DNA of 64,000 nt. Origin: Spongisporangium articulatum (lineage in GTDB: Bacteria; Actinomycetota; Actinomycetes; Actinomycetales; Kineosporiaceae). Numbering within the stretch: the stretch's first letter is position 1; each line of letters opens with the position of its first letter. Where the stretch lies: contig NZ_JBITLV010000001.1 in assembly GCF_044465595.1 (NCBI RefSeq), forward strand, positions 1,054,001 through 1,118,000, read 5' to 3'. This document shows, one piece after another, positions 22,692 through 30,891 of the stretch. Under the pieces are notes generated by a model. It was not told the origin of the DNA, ran no database searches, and saw nothing but the letters and a program-made list of their open reading frames with translations. The translations under genes were made by a program, and so were the position numbers.

Positions 22692-23651
22692 CTACGGCTG
22701 GACGACGTTGCCGGGGACGATCCCGAAGTGCACGGTCAGGGTTGCGAAGGCCACGGTCACCAGGGCGACCGGCAGGACGACCGCGGCCAGGAAGGGCAGC
22801 GAGCTCCCGCCGTCCCCCGAGGTCAGCACCCACCGCCGCGCGTCGACGTCCAGCTGCGAGCGGCCGTCCGTCGAGCGCCGGTAAACGCAGATCAGCGTGG
22901 CCACCAGCGACAGGTAGAGCGAGAACTCGACCCACTCCTGGAAGGCGGTGACCGGCGCGTTCAACTCGGCCGGGACCACCAGCATGAACGGCCGGTACAG
23001 CGCCATGGCCAGGAACCCGGGGATGGTGAACAGCGGCGGCGCCACCTGCCACCAGAACCGTCCGCCCAGCACCGGACGCGGCCCGCGGGCCAGCAGGGCG
23101 AGTGTCACGCCACCCGCGCCCATCAGGAACGAGAAGATCTTGAACAGGTCGTCGAAGGCGATGCCGTCGACGTCGGTGTTGTGCAGGTTCAGCTCGGCCT
23201 GCTTGTTCACGGTCGCGAGCTCGGCCGGCTCGGCGAGGTTGAAGACCCGCTGCGCCCAGGAGATCTCCTCCCCGGCGAGGCCGAAGCAGGTGACCGCGAC
23301 CAGCAGCAGGAGCACGGCGGTGCCGTACTCGCGCCGGGCGGCGCAGCGCAGGGCGGTGGCCGCGGCCACGAGACTGGCGATCGCGCACAGCGAGAACTGC
23401 GTCCACTCGACGGGGTGGTCCTCGCGCAGCACCCAGTACATCGAGGTCCGGTGCACCGCGAAGGCGGCCAGCAGGGCGAGCGCGCCGAGCACCGGCAGCC
23501 CCGCGACGGCCCACGCCTCGGTCGGGCTGACGGCGTCGCGTCCGGCGTCCCGTTCGACCGCCCCGCGCAGCCCCGAACGGCTCCGCGGCGCCGCCTCGTG
23601 CCGGACGACGTGCGAGCCGGTCGAGGGCTTGGCGGAGGGCAGCGACGTCAC
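22692..23651 (-). CDS. Conserved polytopic membrane protein with GEEISWAQR motif
   Basis: 319 residues with about seven to eight predicted membrane helices. It carries the motif GEEISWAQRVFNLAEPAELATVNKQAELNLHN (residues about 127-158), which marks a widespread bacterial membrane family of unknown function; the acidic/His residues at a membrane face suggest a catalytic or metal site. The N-terminal 40 residues are polar and cytoplasmic. A 7-bp inverted repeat, GACGGCA/TGCCGTC, lies just upstream (about 23676-23699) and may be an operator. No function is assigned. Confidence 0.75.
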   Translation of the reverse strand: MTSLPSAKPSTGSHVVRHEAAPRSRSGLRGAVERDAGRDAVSPTEAWAVAGLPVLGALALLAAFAVHRTSMYWVLREDHPVEWTQFSLCAIASLVAAATALRCAARREYGTAVLLLLVAVTCFGLAGEEISWAQRVFNLAEPAELATVNKQAELNLHNTDVDGIAFDDLFKIFSFLMGAGGVTLALLARGPRPVLGGRFWWQVAPPLFTIPGFLAMALYRPFMLVVPAELNAPVTAFQEWVEFSLYLSLVATLICVYRRSTDGRSQLDVDARRWVLTSGDGGSSLPFLAAVVLPVALVTVAFATLTVHFGIVPGNVVQP

Positions 23652-23796
23652 CGGAGGGCTCCACGGGGCAGGCGGGACGGCAGTGTTCTCAGTGCCGTCT
23701 CAGGAAGGTGAATGAGAATGAACGGGGATGTTACGGCACCTTGACACCCAGTCGTGCAATCCTGCCTGAAACCGGACAGACCCCTGGCCGGCGGCC

Positions 23797-24441
23797 TCAG
23801 CGTGTGACGTCGACCGCGATCTCCTCGCCCAGCCGGGCCCCCAGCAGGTCCAGGTGATCGCCGCTCCAGAACCGGCCCGGGTCGTACCAGCTCGGTGACC
23901 GGTCGGCGGGCAGCAAACCCATCGCCTGGTAGGTCATCGCCACGACCTCGGCGCAGTAGGCGCTCTCCAGGCCGCCCGCCTCGGCCCGCTCCCGGCGCGA
24001 CGGCCGCCCGCGCCGGGTCTGCCCCTTCGCCCAGCGGGAGAACACGTTCGCGCTGCTCGGGAAGGGGGTGCCGTCCATCCGGGCGATCGTCTGCAGGACG
24101 GCGTCCTCCTGCTGCGCGGTGGCCTCCGGGGTGAGCTGCCGCCACCAGGCCCGCTGCCCGTAGCGCTGCGCCCACACCCGCACCGCGTCCCCGAGGTCGT
24201 GCAGCTGCACGCCGCGCTGCTTCTGCCCGGCCCACACGTCGGGCAGCGAGCGGCCGAGCTCGGCGTGCCACATCAGGGGCGGCAGGTCCTCGAGGACGAC
24301 GGCCATGCCGACGTGGTTGACCGGCGCGTTGGTCAGCGTCTGGATCGCCCGGTCGGCGCCGCTGCGGCCCCGGAAGATCCACACGTCGCCCGTGCGCGTC
24401 ATGGCGCTCGCCTCGGTCAGGGTCACCCCGCTCCAGCTCAC
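23797..24441 (-). CDS. YiiX/YebB-like papain-fold (permuted NlpC/P60) hydrolase
   Basis: 214 residues. GDVWIFRG begins the domain, NHVGMAVVLE carries the likely catalytic His and YCAEVVAMTYQAMGLL the likely catalytic Cys, the circularly permuted order of the YiiX/NLPC_P60-2 families. Such enzymes act as amidases or thioesterases on lipid or peptide substrates; the substrate here is unknown. GTG at 24441 is 6 nt after TACGCT, so it is probably leaderless. The gene is divergent from a 58-residue membrane-protein gene, sharing a 34-bp promoter region. Confidence 0.72.
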   Translation of the reverse strand: MSWSGVTLTEASAMTRTGDVWIFRGRSGADRAIQTLTNAPVNHVGMAVVLEDLPPLMWHAELGRSLPDVWAGQKQRGVQLHDLGDAVRVWAQRYGQRAWWRQLTPEATAQQEDAVLQTIARMDGTPFPSSANVFSRWAKGQTRRGRPSRRERAEAGGLESAYCAEVVAMTYQAMGLLPADRSPSWYDPGRFWSGDHLDLLGARLGEEIAVDVTR

Positions 24442-24447
24442 GCGCTC

Positions 24448-24468
24448 AGCGTAGGGCGCCACTACGCT
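24448..24468. promoter_or_regulatory. Back-to-back -10 boxes (TACGCT on both strands)
   Basis: Minus-strand TACGCT (24448-24453) is 6 nt from GTG 24441; plus-strand TACGCT (24463-24468) is 7 nt from ATG 24476. Both genes thus appear leaderless and share one compact promoter region. Confidence 0.5.
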
Positions 24469-24475
24469 GCGGTGC

Positions 24476-24652
24476 ATGCGCGCGTGGAAGTGGATCGGAT
24501 TGGCGGGGGTCGCCGGGGTCGCGGCCACGGGGGTCGCGGTCGCGCGGGCGGAACGCCGCCGCCGCAACTACACCCCCGACGAGGTGCGGGCCAAGCTGCA
24601 CGAGCGGGTGGCCGCGGCCGACAAGGGCAAGGGGACGCCGCCCGCCCGGTAG
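24476..24652 (+). CDS. Small single-pass membrane protein, 58 residues
   Basis: The ORF reads MRAWKWIGLAGVAGVAATG, giving one N-terminal membrane helix (residues about 6-24), followed by a basic stretch ARAERRRRNY and an amphipathic tail TPDEVRAKLHERVAAAD. High GC3 codon use and the -10 box TACGCT 7 nt before the ATG support a real gene. Position next to a cell-envelope hydrolase suggests a membrane role; no function is assigned. Confidence 0.65.
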   Translation: MRAWKWIGLAGVAGVAATGVAVARAERRRRNYTPDEVRAKLHERVAAADKGKGTPPAR

Positions 24653-24657
24653 GCGCC

Positions 24658-26418
24658 TCAGCGACCGAGACTGGGCTGCAGGCGGTTCGAGTCGCGCTTG
24701 ACGCTGTACATCGACCGGTCCGCCTCCCGCACGACCTCCTCGGGCACCGTGGCGGGGTTGTCGGCGAACGCCATCCCCACGCTCACCCCCAGCCGGCCGG
24801 TGGCGGGGGCCGCGAGCCCGGCGGCCACCTCCTGCACCATCCGGCGGATGTCGACCGCGAGGTCCGCGGCCCGGGTGGGCCTGCACCGGGGCACCACGAC
24901 GAGGAACTCGTCACCGCCCAGCCGGCACACCGTGGCGTCGGGCGGCATGCCTTCCACGAGCCCCTCGGCCACCGCGACCAGCACGGAATCGCCCGCCTCG
25001 TGGCCCAGTTCGTCGTTCACGAACTTGAACCCGTCGAGGTCGAGCAGCATCACGGCCAGCGGCCCGTCACCGGAACGCAGCGCGTCGATCTCCTTCAGCA
25101 GGGTCTGGCGCATCAGCAGCCGGTTGGCCAGCCCGGTCAGCGGGTCGGACGTCGCCTGCCGGGTCAGCATCTCGGCGTAGGCCTTCTCGTGGGTCACGTC
25201 GCGCAGCTGGGCCAGCACGTGGTGCGGGCGCCCCCGCGAGTCACGCGAGAGGGCCAGGAAGGCCTGCACGAAGATCCGGCCACCGCTGGACAGCAGGGTC
25301 GCCGGCAGCTCGCACTCGTCCGTCTCACCCGTCACCAGTGACTCGAAAGCCGCGAGTACGGAGGCATTCTCCTCCGGATCGAGCAAGGATGCGAGGTCGG
25401 AGCCGAGCAGGTCCTCGCGGTACGTCATCCGGACCAGCGCCGGGTTGACCCGCATGATCCGTCCCGCGTCGGCGGTCGTCGCGCCCAGGACCGCCGTCCC
25501 GTGCGGTGCGTGGTCGAAGGCGATCTGCAGCAACGCCTCCGCGTCGCGTCGCGCCGCCTGCTCGGCCGCCAGCTCGGTGACGTCGCGGATGAACGCGTGC
25601 CACCCGCCGTCCTCCGCCGCCCACGATGAGGCCTCGAGCATCAGTTCCGCCCCGTCGGACCGCTCGGCCGGGAACCGCAAACCGTCGTGCAGCTGCGCGA
25701 CCCCGGCTTCCTCGACGAGCCCGAGGGCCAGGGTCACGGGCATCCCGATCGCCTCGCGGGCCGGGCGCCCGAACAGCCTCTCGGCCGCCTCGTTCCAGCC
25801 CAGCACCAGGTCGTGGGCGCTCACGCCGACGTAGGCGTCGGTCGCGCCGCGCAGGATGCTGGTGACGCTCTCGGCCTCCCGGGCCAGCTCGTCGGCGGCT
25901 CGGGTCGCCGACGCCATCGCCTCGCGGATCTCGAGCATCTCCACGACCTGCCCGGCCAGCACCTCCATCAGGGTGAGCTGTTCGGGGGTGAGGTCGCGGA
26001 CATGCTCGTCGTAGGCGCACAACGTGCCGACGGTGTGCCCGTCGGAGGTGGTCAGTGGGAACGAGGCGTAGAACTTCAGCTCGGCGATGTCGCCCGTGAC
26101 GAAGGGGTTCCCGTCGAAGACGGCCTCGCGTGACGCGTCCCGGGTGACGATGGGCGTGCCGCTCGACACCACGTTCGCGCACATCGAGTCGGCGCGCGGC
26201 ACGGGGGACAGCTCGAGGCCCTCGGTGACCACCGAATGCTGGGTGTCGGAATCGAAGATGTTGAGCACGGCGTTGGGTACGCCGCAGATCTCGGCCGCCA
26301 TCCGTACCGCCTCGGCCACTCCGGCGGACATGGGCTCGTCCACCAGGTGCATCGCCTGCACGGCCGTGACCCGTGCGTGCTCACGGATCTCGGGAACCGT
26401 GCCCTGTACTGGACCCAC
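24658..26418 (-). CDS. GAF-PAS-PAS-GGDEF protein, probable diguanylate cyclase
   Basis: About 586 residues. An N-terminal GAF domain (AAEICGVPNAVLNIFDSDTQHSVV, PLTTSDGHTVGTLCAYDE) is followed by two PAS domains and a GGDEF domain with an intact active site RLGGDEFLVVV and DPLTGLANR start. It should make c-di-GMP from two GTP. No RxxD inhibitory site is present five residues upstream of GGDEF and no EAL domain follows, so feedback control is probably absent. The GAF/PAS part suggests redox or small-ligand sensing. Start: GTG 26418 with AGAGG 5 nt upstream; GTG 26424 is possible. Confidence 0.9.
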   Translation of the reverse strand: MGPVQGTVPEIREHARVTAVQAMHLVDEPMSAGVAEAVRMAAEICGVPNAVLNIFDSDTQHSVVTEGLELSPVPRADSMCANVVSSGTPIVTRDASREAVFDGNPFVTGDIAELKFYASFPLTTSDGHTVGTLCAYDEHVRDLTPEQLTLMEVLAGQVVEMLEIREAMASATRAADELAREAESVTSILRGATDAYVGVSAHDLVLGWNEAAERLFGRPAREAIGMPVTLALGLVEEAGVAQLHDGLRFPAERSDGAELMLEASSWAAEDGGWHAFIRDVTELAAEQAARRDAEALLQIAFDHAPHGTAVLGATTADAGRIMRVNPALVRMTYREDLLGSDLASLLDPEENASVLAAFESLVTGETDECELPATLLSSGGRIFVQAFLALSRDSRGRPHHVLAQLRDVTHEKAYAEMLTRQATSDPLTGLANRLLMRQTLLKEIDALRSGDGPLAVMLLDLDGFKFVNDELGHEAGDSVLVAVAEGLVEGMPPDATVCRLGGDEFLVVVPRCRPTRAADLAVDIRRMVQEVAAGLAAPATGRLGVSVGMAFADNPATVPEEVVREADRSMYSVKRDSNRLQPSLGR

Positions 26419-26524
26419 GCTCACCTCTATCGGGGCCTGACCAAGATCACCTGATCTGTGCCCCCCGGGCACTGCTCCGAGCGGGTGACCCGGGCCCGCC
26501 CCACGGCCCGTCCGACGGCCCGCC

Positions 26525-26917
26525 CTACGGCGCGACCGGCGGGGCGACCAGGCGGGCGGCCAGCGCGGCCAGCTCGGCGGCCGGGTCGTCGGTCATCCCG
26601 GTGTGCACGGGGCCGGGCTGGACGACGGTGCTGCGCGGGGCGGTCAGCAGCCCGAACCGCGCGCGCAGGGGCTCGGCGCCCGCGGCCCCGGCCCGGGGGT
26701 CACCCGAACAGACCAGCCGGACGCCGGTCAGCACCGCCCGCACGGACTCGACGTCCGCCGCGGGGTCGAGGGCCAGCAGTCGCTCGGGGGCCACCTCGCC
26801 CGCGCAGCCCAGGAAGTCCCGGGCCTGGCAGTAGACCAGCACCGCCACGTTCACGCTCTCGCCGCGCTCCAGCAGGGGGACGGCACGCAGCACCGCGTAC
26901 TCGAACGGGACGCTCAC
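26525..26917 (-). CDS. DUF3037 family protein
   Basis: 130 residues, opening with FEYAVLRAVPLLERGESVNVAVLVYC, the signature of DUF3037, and a mid-region DPAADVESVRAVLTGVRLVCSGDP. No catalytic residues or membrane segments are evident. GTG at 26917 overlaps the stop of the HipA-like kinase gene as GTGA (26914-26917). DUF3037 proteins are commonly encoded next to this small HipA-like kinase type, so the two probably work as a pair; function unknown. Confidence 0.8.
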   Translation of the reverse strand: MSVPFEYAVLRAVPLLERGESVNVAVLVYCQARDFLGCAGEVAPERLLALDPAADVESVRAVLTGVRLVCSGDPRAGAAGAEPLRARFGLLTAPRSTVVQPGPVHTGMTDDPAAELAALAARLVAPPVAP

Positions 26918-27714
26918 GCCGCCACCGTCCCGCCGCGCCACGCCCGCCCACCGTCGCGCCGGGCGGCCAGGTACGTCACGTACCGGGCCCGCCAGTCGGC
27001 CGCGGTCAGGGCCCGCGACTCCTCGGTGGCCTGGGCGGAGTTCATGGCCAGCAGCCACTTGTCCGGCACCAGGCCCAGCACCTCCGTGAGCAGGTCGTCC
27101 GTGACCACGGCGGCCAGGTCGGCGTCCACGGCGTCCAGGTCGGCGCCCGGCAGCGTGGACACGACCGGGGCGAGCACGTGCTGGGACAGGTCGTAGCGGC
27201 GCGCCGCCCACGCCTCGACCGGCGGCCAGGCGTGCTGGAAGACCAGGGCGGCCCCGTGGTCGATGGCCCACAGCTGCCGGTGCCAGACCAGCAGGTTGGC
27301 GTTGCGCCAGGTGCGGTCGATGTTGGCGCTGAACGCGTCGACCCAGTACAGGACGGCGGCCTCCCGGGGCGGCGGCTGCCAGGCGATGCCGTCGTAGCCG
27401 GTCGAGCGGGGCAGGAAGTCCATGCCGAGGTTGGGCACGGTGCTGGCCAGCAGCAGCTCCTGGACCTCGGGGTCGGGTTCGCGCTTGGCGATCTCGGCGT
27501 CGAGTGTGAGGACGACCAGCTCCGGCACCCGGACGCCGAGGCGCCGGCCCAGCTCGCCGACCACCACCTCCGCGACCAGCGAGGCCGTGCCCTGCCCGGC
27601 GGCCGAGAACTTCGCGACGTAGGTGCCGTCGTCGTCGGCCTCGACGAGGCCGGGCAGCGAGCCCCCTTCGCGTAGCGGGGTGACGTACCGAGTGGCCCGA
27701 ACCGTGCGGAGCAT
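26914..27714 (-). CDS. HipA-like (HipA_2) protein kinase
   Basis: 266 residues. The compact kinase fold is seen from YVAKFSAAGQGTASLVAEVVVGELG (ATP-binding Lys), a catalytic loop NIDRTWRNANLLVWH (Asp and Asn spaced as in HipA) and AIDHGAALVF (metal Asp). Classical HipA toxins are about 440 residues and phosphorylate GltX; this short single-domain form lacks the N-subdomain. No HipB-like antitoxin is present; a DUF3037 gene is coupled downstream instead. ATG at 27714 is 6 nt after TAGGGT (27721-27726), so it is probably leaderless. Confidence 0.82.
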   Translation of the reverse strand: MLRTVRATRYVTPLREGGSLPGLVEADDDGTYVAKFSAAGQGTASLVAEVVVGELGRRLGVRVPELVVLTLDAEIAKREPDPEVQELLLASTVPNLGMDFLPRSTGYDGIAWQPPPREAAVLYWVDAFSANIDRTWRNANLLVWHRQLWAIDHGAALVFQHAWPPVEAWAARRYDLSQHVLAPVVSTLPGADLDAVDADLAAVVTDDLLTEVLGLVPDKWLLAMNSAQATEESRALTAADWRARYVTYLAARRDGGRAWRGGTVAA

Positions 27715-27720
27715 CCGCCC

Positions 27721-27726
27721 ACCCTA
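27721..27726 (-). promoter_or_regulatory. -10 box TAGGGT of the HipA-like gene (leaderless)
   Basis: TAGGGT on the minus strand is followed by 6 nt and then ATG 27714. The box is adjacent to a half copy of the GATC-tipped repeat (27728-27738, GGTCGTGATCA), whose TGA is the stop codon of the upstream NDH-2 gene. Confidence 0.55.
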
Positions 27727-27735
27727 TGGTCGTGA

Positions 27736-29082
27736 TCAGGCCGCCGGCTGCTTGTCCTGCTCGTCCGCGCGCAGTCTGGCCATGGCGTTGCGGGCGAACA
27801 CCTGCTGCTCCGTGGCGGTGCGTTCGGACCGGTCGCGGCCGATGAACGTGACCGCCCAGTGCAGCAGCGTCGTCACCCGGTTCTTGAACCCGATCAGGTA
27901 GAAGATGTGCACGGCCAGCCAGATCAGCCAGGCGAGGAAGCCGGAGAACTCGAGCTTCCAGATCTGCGCCACCGCCGAGAACCTCGACACCGTGGCCATG
28001 TTGCCCTTGTCGAAGTAGTGGAACGGCTTGCCGGTCTCCTTGCCGCGCAGCCCGTTGCGGATCTCGTCCGCAGCGTGCGCGCCGCCCTGCATGGCCACCT
28101 GGGCGACGCCGGGCAGCTTGTCGAGGCTGGCCATGTCGCCCACGACGAACACCTCGGGGTGCCCGGGCAGGCTCAGGTTCGGCTGAACGAGAATCCTTCC
28201 GGCCCGGTCGATCTCGGCGCCCGTCTGGTCGGCCAGCTGCTTGCCGAGCGGCGACGCGGCCACGCCCGCCGCCCACACCTTGGTCCGGGCCGGGATACGC
28301 CGCCGGTTGTTCTCCAGGTCGACGACGTCGACGCCCTCGTCGTCCATCCCGACCACCTTGAGGCCGAGTTCGACGTCCACGCCGATCTTCTCCAGGCGCT
28401 TGCGGGCCGCGTCCTGCAGCTTCGGGGAGTAGGTGCCGAGCATGGTCGGCACCGCGTCGAGCAGGATGATCTTCGCGTCACCGGGGTCGATGTGCCGGAA
28501 GTCGCGGCGCAGCGTCCGGTGGGCCAGTTCCGCGATCTGGCCGGCCATCTCGACGCCGGTCGCGCCGGCCCCGATCACCACGAACGTCAGCCACTCGCGG
28601 GCCTTCTCGTGGTCGGCGGCGACCAGCTCGGCCACCTCGAACGCGCCGAAGATCCGGCCGCGCAGCTCCAGCGCGTCGTCCACGCTCTTCATGCCGGGGG
28701 CGAACTCGGCGAAGTGGTCGTTGCCGAAGTACGACTGACCGGCGCCCGCAGCGACGATCAGCTGGTCGTACGAGGTGACGGTCTCGCCGATCGGCGACAG
28801 CGACGTGACCGTCCTGGCCTCGAGGTCGATCCTCGACACGTCGCCGAGCAGCACCCGGACGTTCTTCTGCCGGTGCAGTACCTCACGGGCGGCCGGGGCG
28901 ACCTCGCCCTCGGACAGGATGCCGGTCGCCACCTGGTACAGCAGCGGCTGGAACAGGTGGTACGTCGTCCGGCCGATCATGGTGATGTCCACGTCGGCGC
29001 GGCGCAGCCGGCGTGCGGCGAACAAACCCCCGAAGCCGGTGCCGATGATGACGACGTGGGGACGGCGGGCACTGTTGCTCAT
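27736..29082 (-). CDS. ndh: Type II NADH dehydrogenase (NAD(P)/FAD-dependent oxidoreductase)
   Basis: 448 residues. FAD-binding VVIIGTGFGGLFAARRL at the N terminus, the NADH-binding FVVIGAGATGVEMAGQIAELA in the middle, KVWAAGVAASPLG, and the second FAD motif VFVVGDMASLDKLPGVAQVAMQGG. The C terminus has a hydrophobic stretch (LAWLIWLAVHIFYLIGFKNR) that attaches NDH-2 enzymes to the membrane. It transfers electrons from NADH to menaquinone without proton pumping. ATG at 29082 has AGGAG 5 nt upstream. The stop TGA lies in TGATCA of a half repeat. Confidence 0.92.
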   Translation of the reverse strand: MSNSARRPHVVIIGTGFGGLFAARRLRRADVDITMIGRTTYHLFQPLLYQVATGILSEGEVAPAAREVLHRQKNVRVLLGDVSRIDLEARTVTSLSPIGETVTSYDQLIVAAGAGQSYFGNDHFAEFAPGMKSVDDALELRGRIFGAFEVAELVAADHEKAREWLTFVVIGAGATGVEMAGQIAELAHRTLRRDFRHIDPGDAKIILLDAVPTMLGTYSPKLQDAARKRLEKIGVDVELGLKVVGMDDEGVDVVDLENNRRRIPARTKVWAAGVAASPLGKQLADQTGAEIDRAGRILVQPNLSLPGHPEVFVVGDMASLDKLPGVAQVAMQGGAHAADEIRNGLRGKETGKPFHYFDKGNMATVSRFSAVAQIWKLEFSGFLAWLIWLAVHIFYLIGFKNRVTTLLHWAVTFIGRDRSERTATEQQVFARNAMARLRADEQDKQPAA

Positions 29083-29234
29083 GAACGCTCCTGCGGTGTC
29101 GGGCTGATCGGCGGCACCGCGCCTGCCGCTGCCCGGCAGGGCGTTCGGCGTCGTCGACGATCTTTTCAACCGCTGCGCCCCAGTCTGCCATCCCGGTTGA
29201 GGCATGCCGCTCGAGTGCCCTTCGGCACACGTCG

Positions 29235-30023
29235 TCAGCGGTCGAAGTGCTGGTAGTCGGGGCTGCTGAACGACCCGCCCCAGCGGTACCCGGCCGCCCG
29301 GAAGGCGTCGTACACGGGGTCGCCCCTGCGGATCAGGCCCGGACGGGCCTTCTTCCGGCTCACGTACCCCTTCCCGTTCGGCGGCAGGACCCGGCCGTCG
29401 AACAGGTACGGGTTCTCGACCGGGTTGACGTCGATCGCCTTCCCGTAGGCGTGCAACGACCAGCTCGGCGCGCCCGCGGCCACGGCCTTACGGCAGTTGA
29501 AGGCCGAGGTGTTGTCGGCGGCCATCGACCGGTCGTCGCTGCCTCCGTAATAGCTGACCGGTCGCACCGACCGCATCGGGAACCGTTCCTGGTACAGGGT
29601 TCTGAACACGGTTCGGGTCCTCTTCACGACGCTGTGGTGCAGTACCAGGACGCCGCGGTGCCGCTCGCCGTCGAACCCCCAGTAGGTGAACGCCACGTGC
29701 CGCAGCGTGCGGGGCCCGACCGGGCAACCGGCGTGCCACGACTTCCCGAGGTACTTCGCGCTCACCCGGCTGACCGTCCAGGTGAACCGGGTCGGACGGG
29801 CGGCGGGGCTCGGGGTGGGCGACGCCGAGGTGGACGACGTGCTCGAGGTGGGCGACGCGCTCGAGGCGGCGGACGTCGTCCCGGCCGCTCGCAGCAGGTC
29901 GGCGGACACCGTCGAACCGCCGGTGAGCAGCGTGGCGGCGAACGCCAGGGCGAGCGCCGCGCAGGCGGCGGTGGCCACGATGCCTAGCACCCGGCGTCCG
30001 GACCCGATCGGTGAGGTCGTCAC
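29235..30023 (-). CDS. M15 family D-Ala-D-Ala carboxypeptidase-like secreted protein
   Basis: 262 residues: an N-terminal hydrophobic signal anchor, then a Ser/Thr/Pro linker (about residues 45-75), then an M15-type zinc peptidase domain. Zinc motifs are SWSLHAYGKAIDVNP (His and Asp) and DYQHFDR at the C terminus. It acts outside the membrane on peptidoglycan stem peptides. GTG at 30023 overlaps the stop of the L,D-transpeptidase as GTGA, so two peptidoglycan enzymes are co-translated. A longer frame upstream of 30023 only shadows the neighbour. Confidence 0.82.
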   Translation of the reverse strand: MTTSPIGSGRRVLGIVATAACAALALAFAATLLTGGSTVSADLLRAAGTTSAASSASPTSSTSSTSASPTPSPAARPTRFTWTVSRVSAKYLGKSWHAGCPVGPRTLRHVAFTYWGFDGERHRGVLVLHHSVVKRTRTVFRTLYQERFPMRSVRPVSYYGGSDDRSMAADNTSAFNCRKAVAAGAPSWSLHAYGKAIDVNPVENPYLFDGRVLPPNGKGYVSRKKARPGLIRRGDPVYDAFRAAGYRWGGSFSSPDYQHFDR

Positions 30024-30730
30024 GAGATCCGGATCACCGCCCCGGGCTGCTCCCAGCGCAGCAGGCGCACCAGCGCCGCCTTGGGCAGGGAGACGCAACC
30101 GGCCGTGGCCCGGCCCGTGTCCACGTGCAGGAAGATCGCGCTGCCCCGCCCGGGAACGGCGGCCTCGTTGTAGCCGATCACCTGCGCGAACCGGTAGGCC
30201 CGCACGTGCAGCTTCTCGGCGCTGTCCCAGCGGCCGCGGGCCGGCGCCCGCCGGTGGGAGTTGTAGAGCCTGGACGCCGGGTCGTCGACCCACACGTCAC
30301 GCCGGCCGACCCGGAACCAGCCGATCCGCACGCCCGGGTCCGGCGCCGTGCCGAAGCCGCTGCGCAACGGGAACGTGCCGGTCGGCGTCCGAAGGTCCCC
30401 CTCGCGCTTCTGGCCGGCGGCCGCGACACCGTGCGCGCCGACCCGGCCCGACCAGGGCCCGAGCGAGGCGACGTACCCGCCGTCCGTGCGCGTGCACGCG
30501 GTCACCGTGGCGTGGGTGCCCGAGGCGCGCACGACGACCACCTGGTCGGCGCCCGAGGCGTAACGGCAGTCGCCCTCGGAACTCGCGGAGATGGTCAGCG
30601 GCCCCTCGGCGAGGGCGGCCCGCAGGTTCTGCGAGGGTGCGCCCGGCTCACGGGCGGACTCGGGCGCGACGGCCCCGCAGCCCGCGAGGCACAGGAGCAG
30701 GCCCAGGGTGACCGACCGGCGGAACAGCAC
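30020..30730 (-). CDS. L,D-transpeptidase (YkuD-type) lipoprotein
   Basis: 236 residues. The lipobox LLLCLAGCGAV puts the lipidated Cys at about residue 18. The catalytic domain ends with IFLHVDTGRATAGCVSLPK, where the HxxTGRATAGC segment carries the catalytic Cys and His. TPTGTFPLRSGFG and NSHRRAP also match secreted YkuD-like proteins that crosslink or tailor peptidoglycan, although this variant resembles the ErfK-like ''lipoprotein'' group of less certain function. It is translationally coupled to the M15 peptidase gene. Confidence 0.85.
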   Translation of the reverse strand: MLFRRSVTLGLLLCLAGCGAVAPESAREPGAPSQNLRAALAEGPLTISASSEGDCRYASGADQVVVVRASGTHATVTACTRTDGGYVASLGPWSGRVGAHGVAAAGQKREGDLRTPTGTFPLRSGFGTAPDPGVRIGWFRVGRRDVWVDDPASRLYNSHRRAPARGRWDSAEKLHVRAYRFAQVIGYNEAAVPGRGSAIFLHVDTGRATAGCVSLPKAALVRLLRWEQPGAVIRIS

Positions 30731-30891
30731 GACGCCCCCAGCTGTGACGCCGGGAACTCACGGGCCCTCCCTGGCCGGTGCCCCGGCGGTCGGGGACGTC
30801 GGCGTCACCGGGCGGCTCTGCCACGCCCGACGCCCCAGGGTGCACCCTGCGCGCCGCGCGGGCCATCTCCCGCGCCGTACCGGGGCGGGGA

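Noticed and set aside
24658..26418. c-di-GMP feedback site in the diguanylate cyclase
   Set aside because: No RxxD motif five residues before GGDEF; the preceding sequence is PPDATVC.
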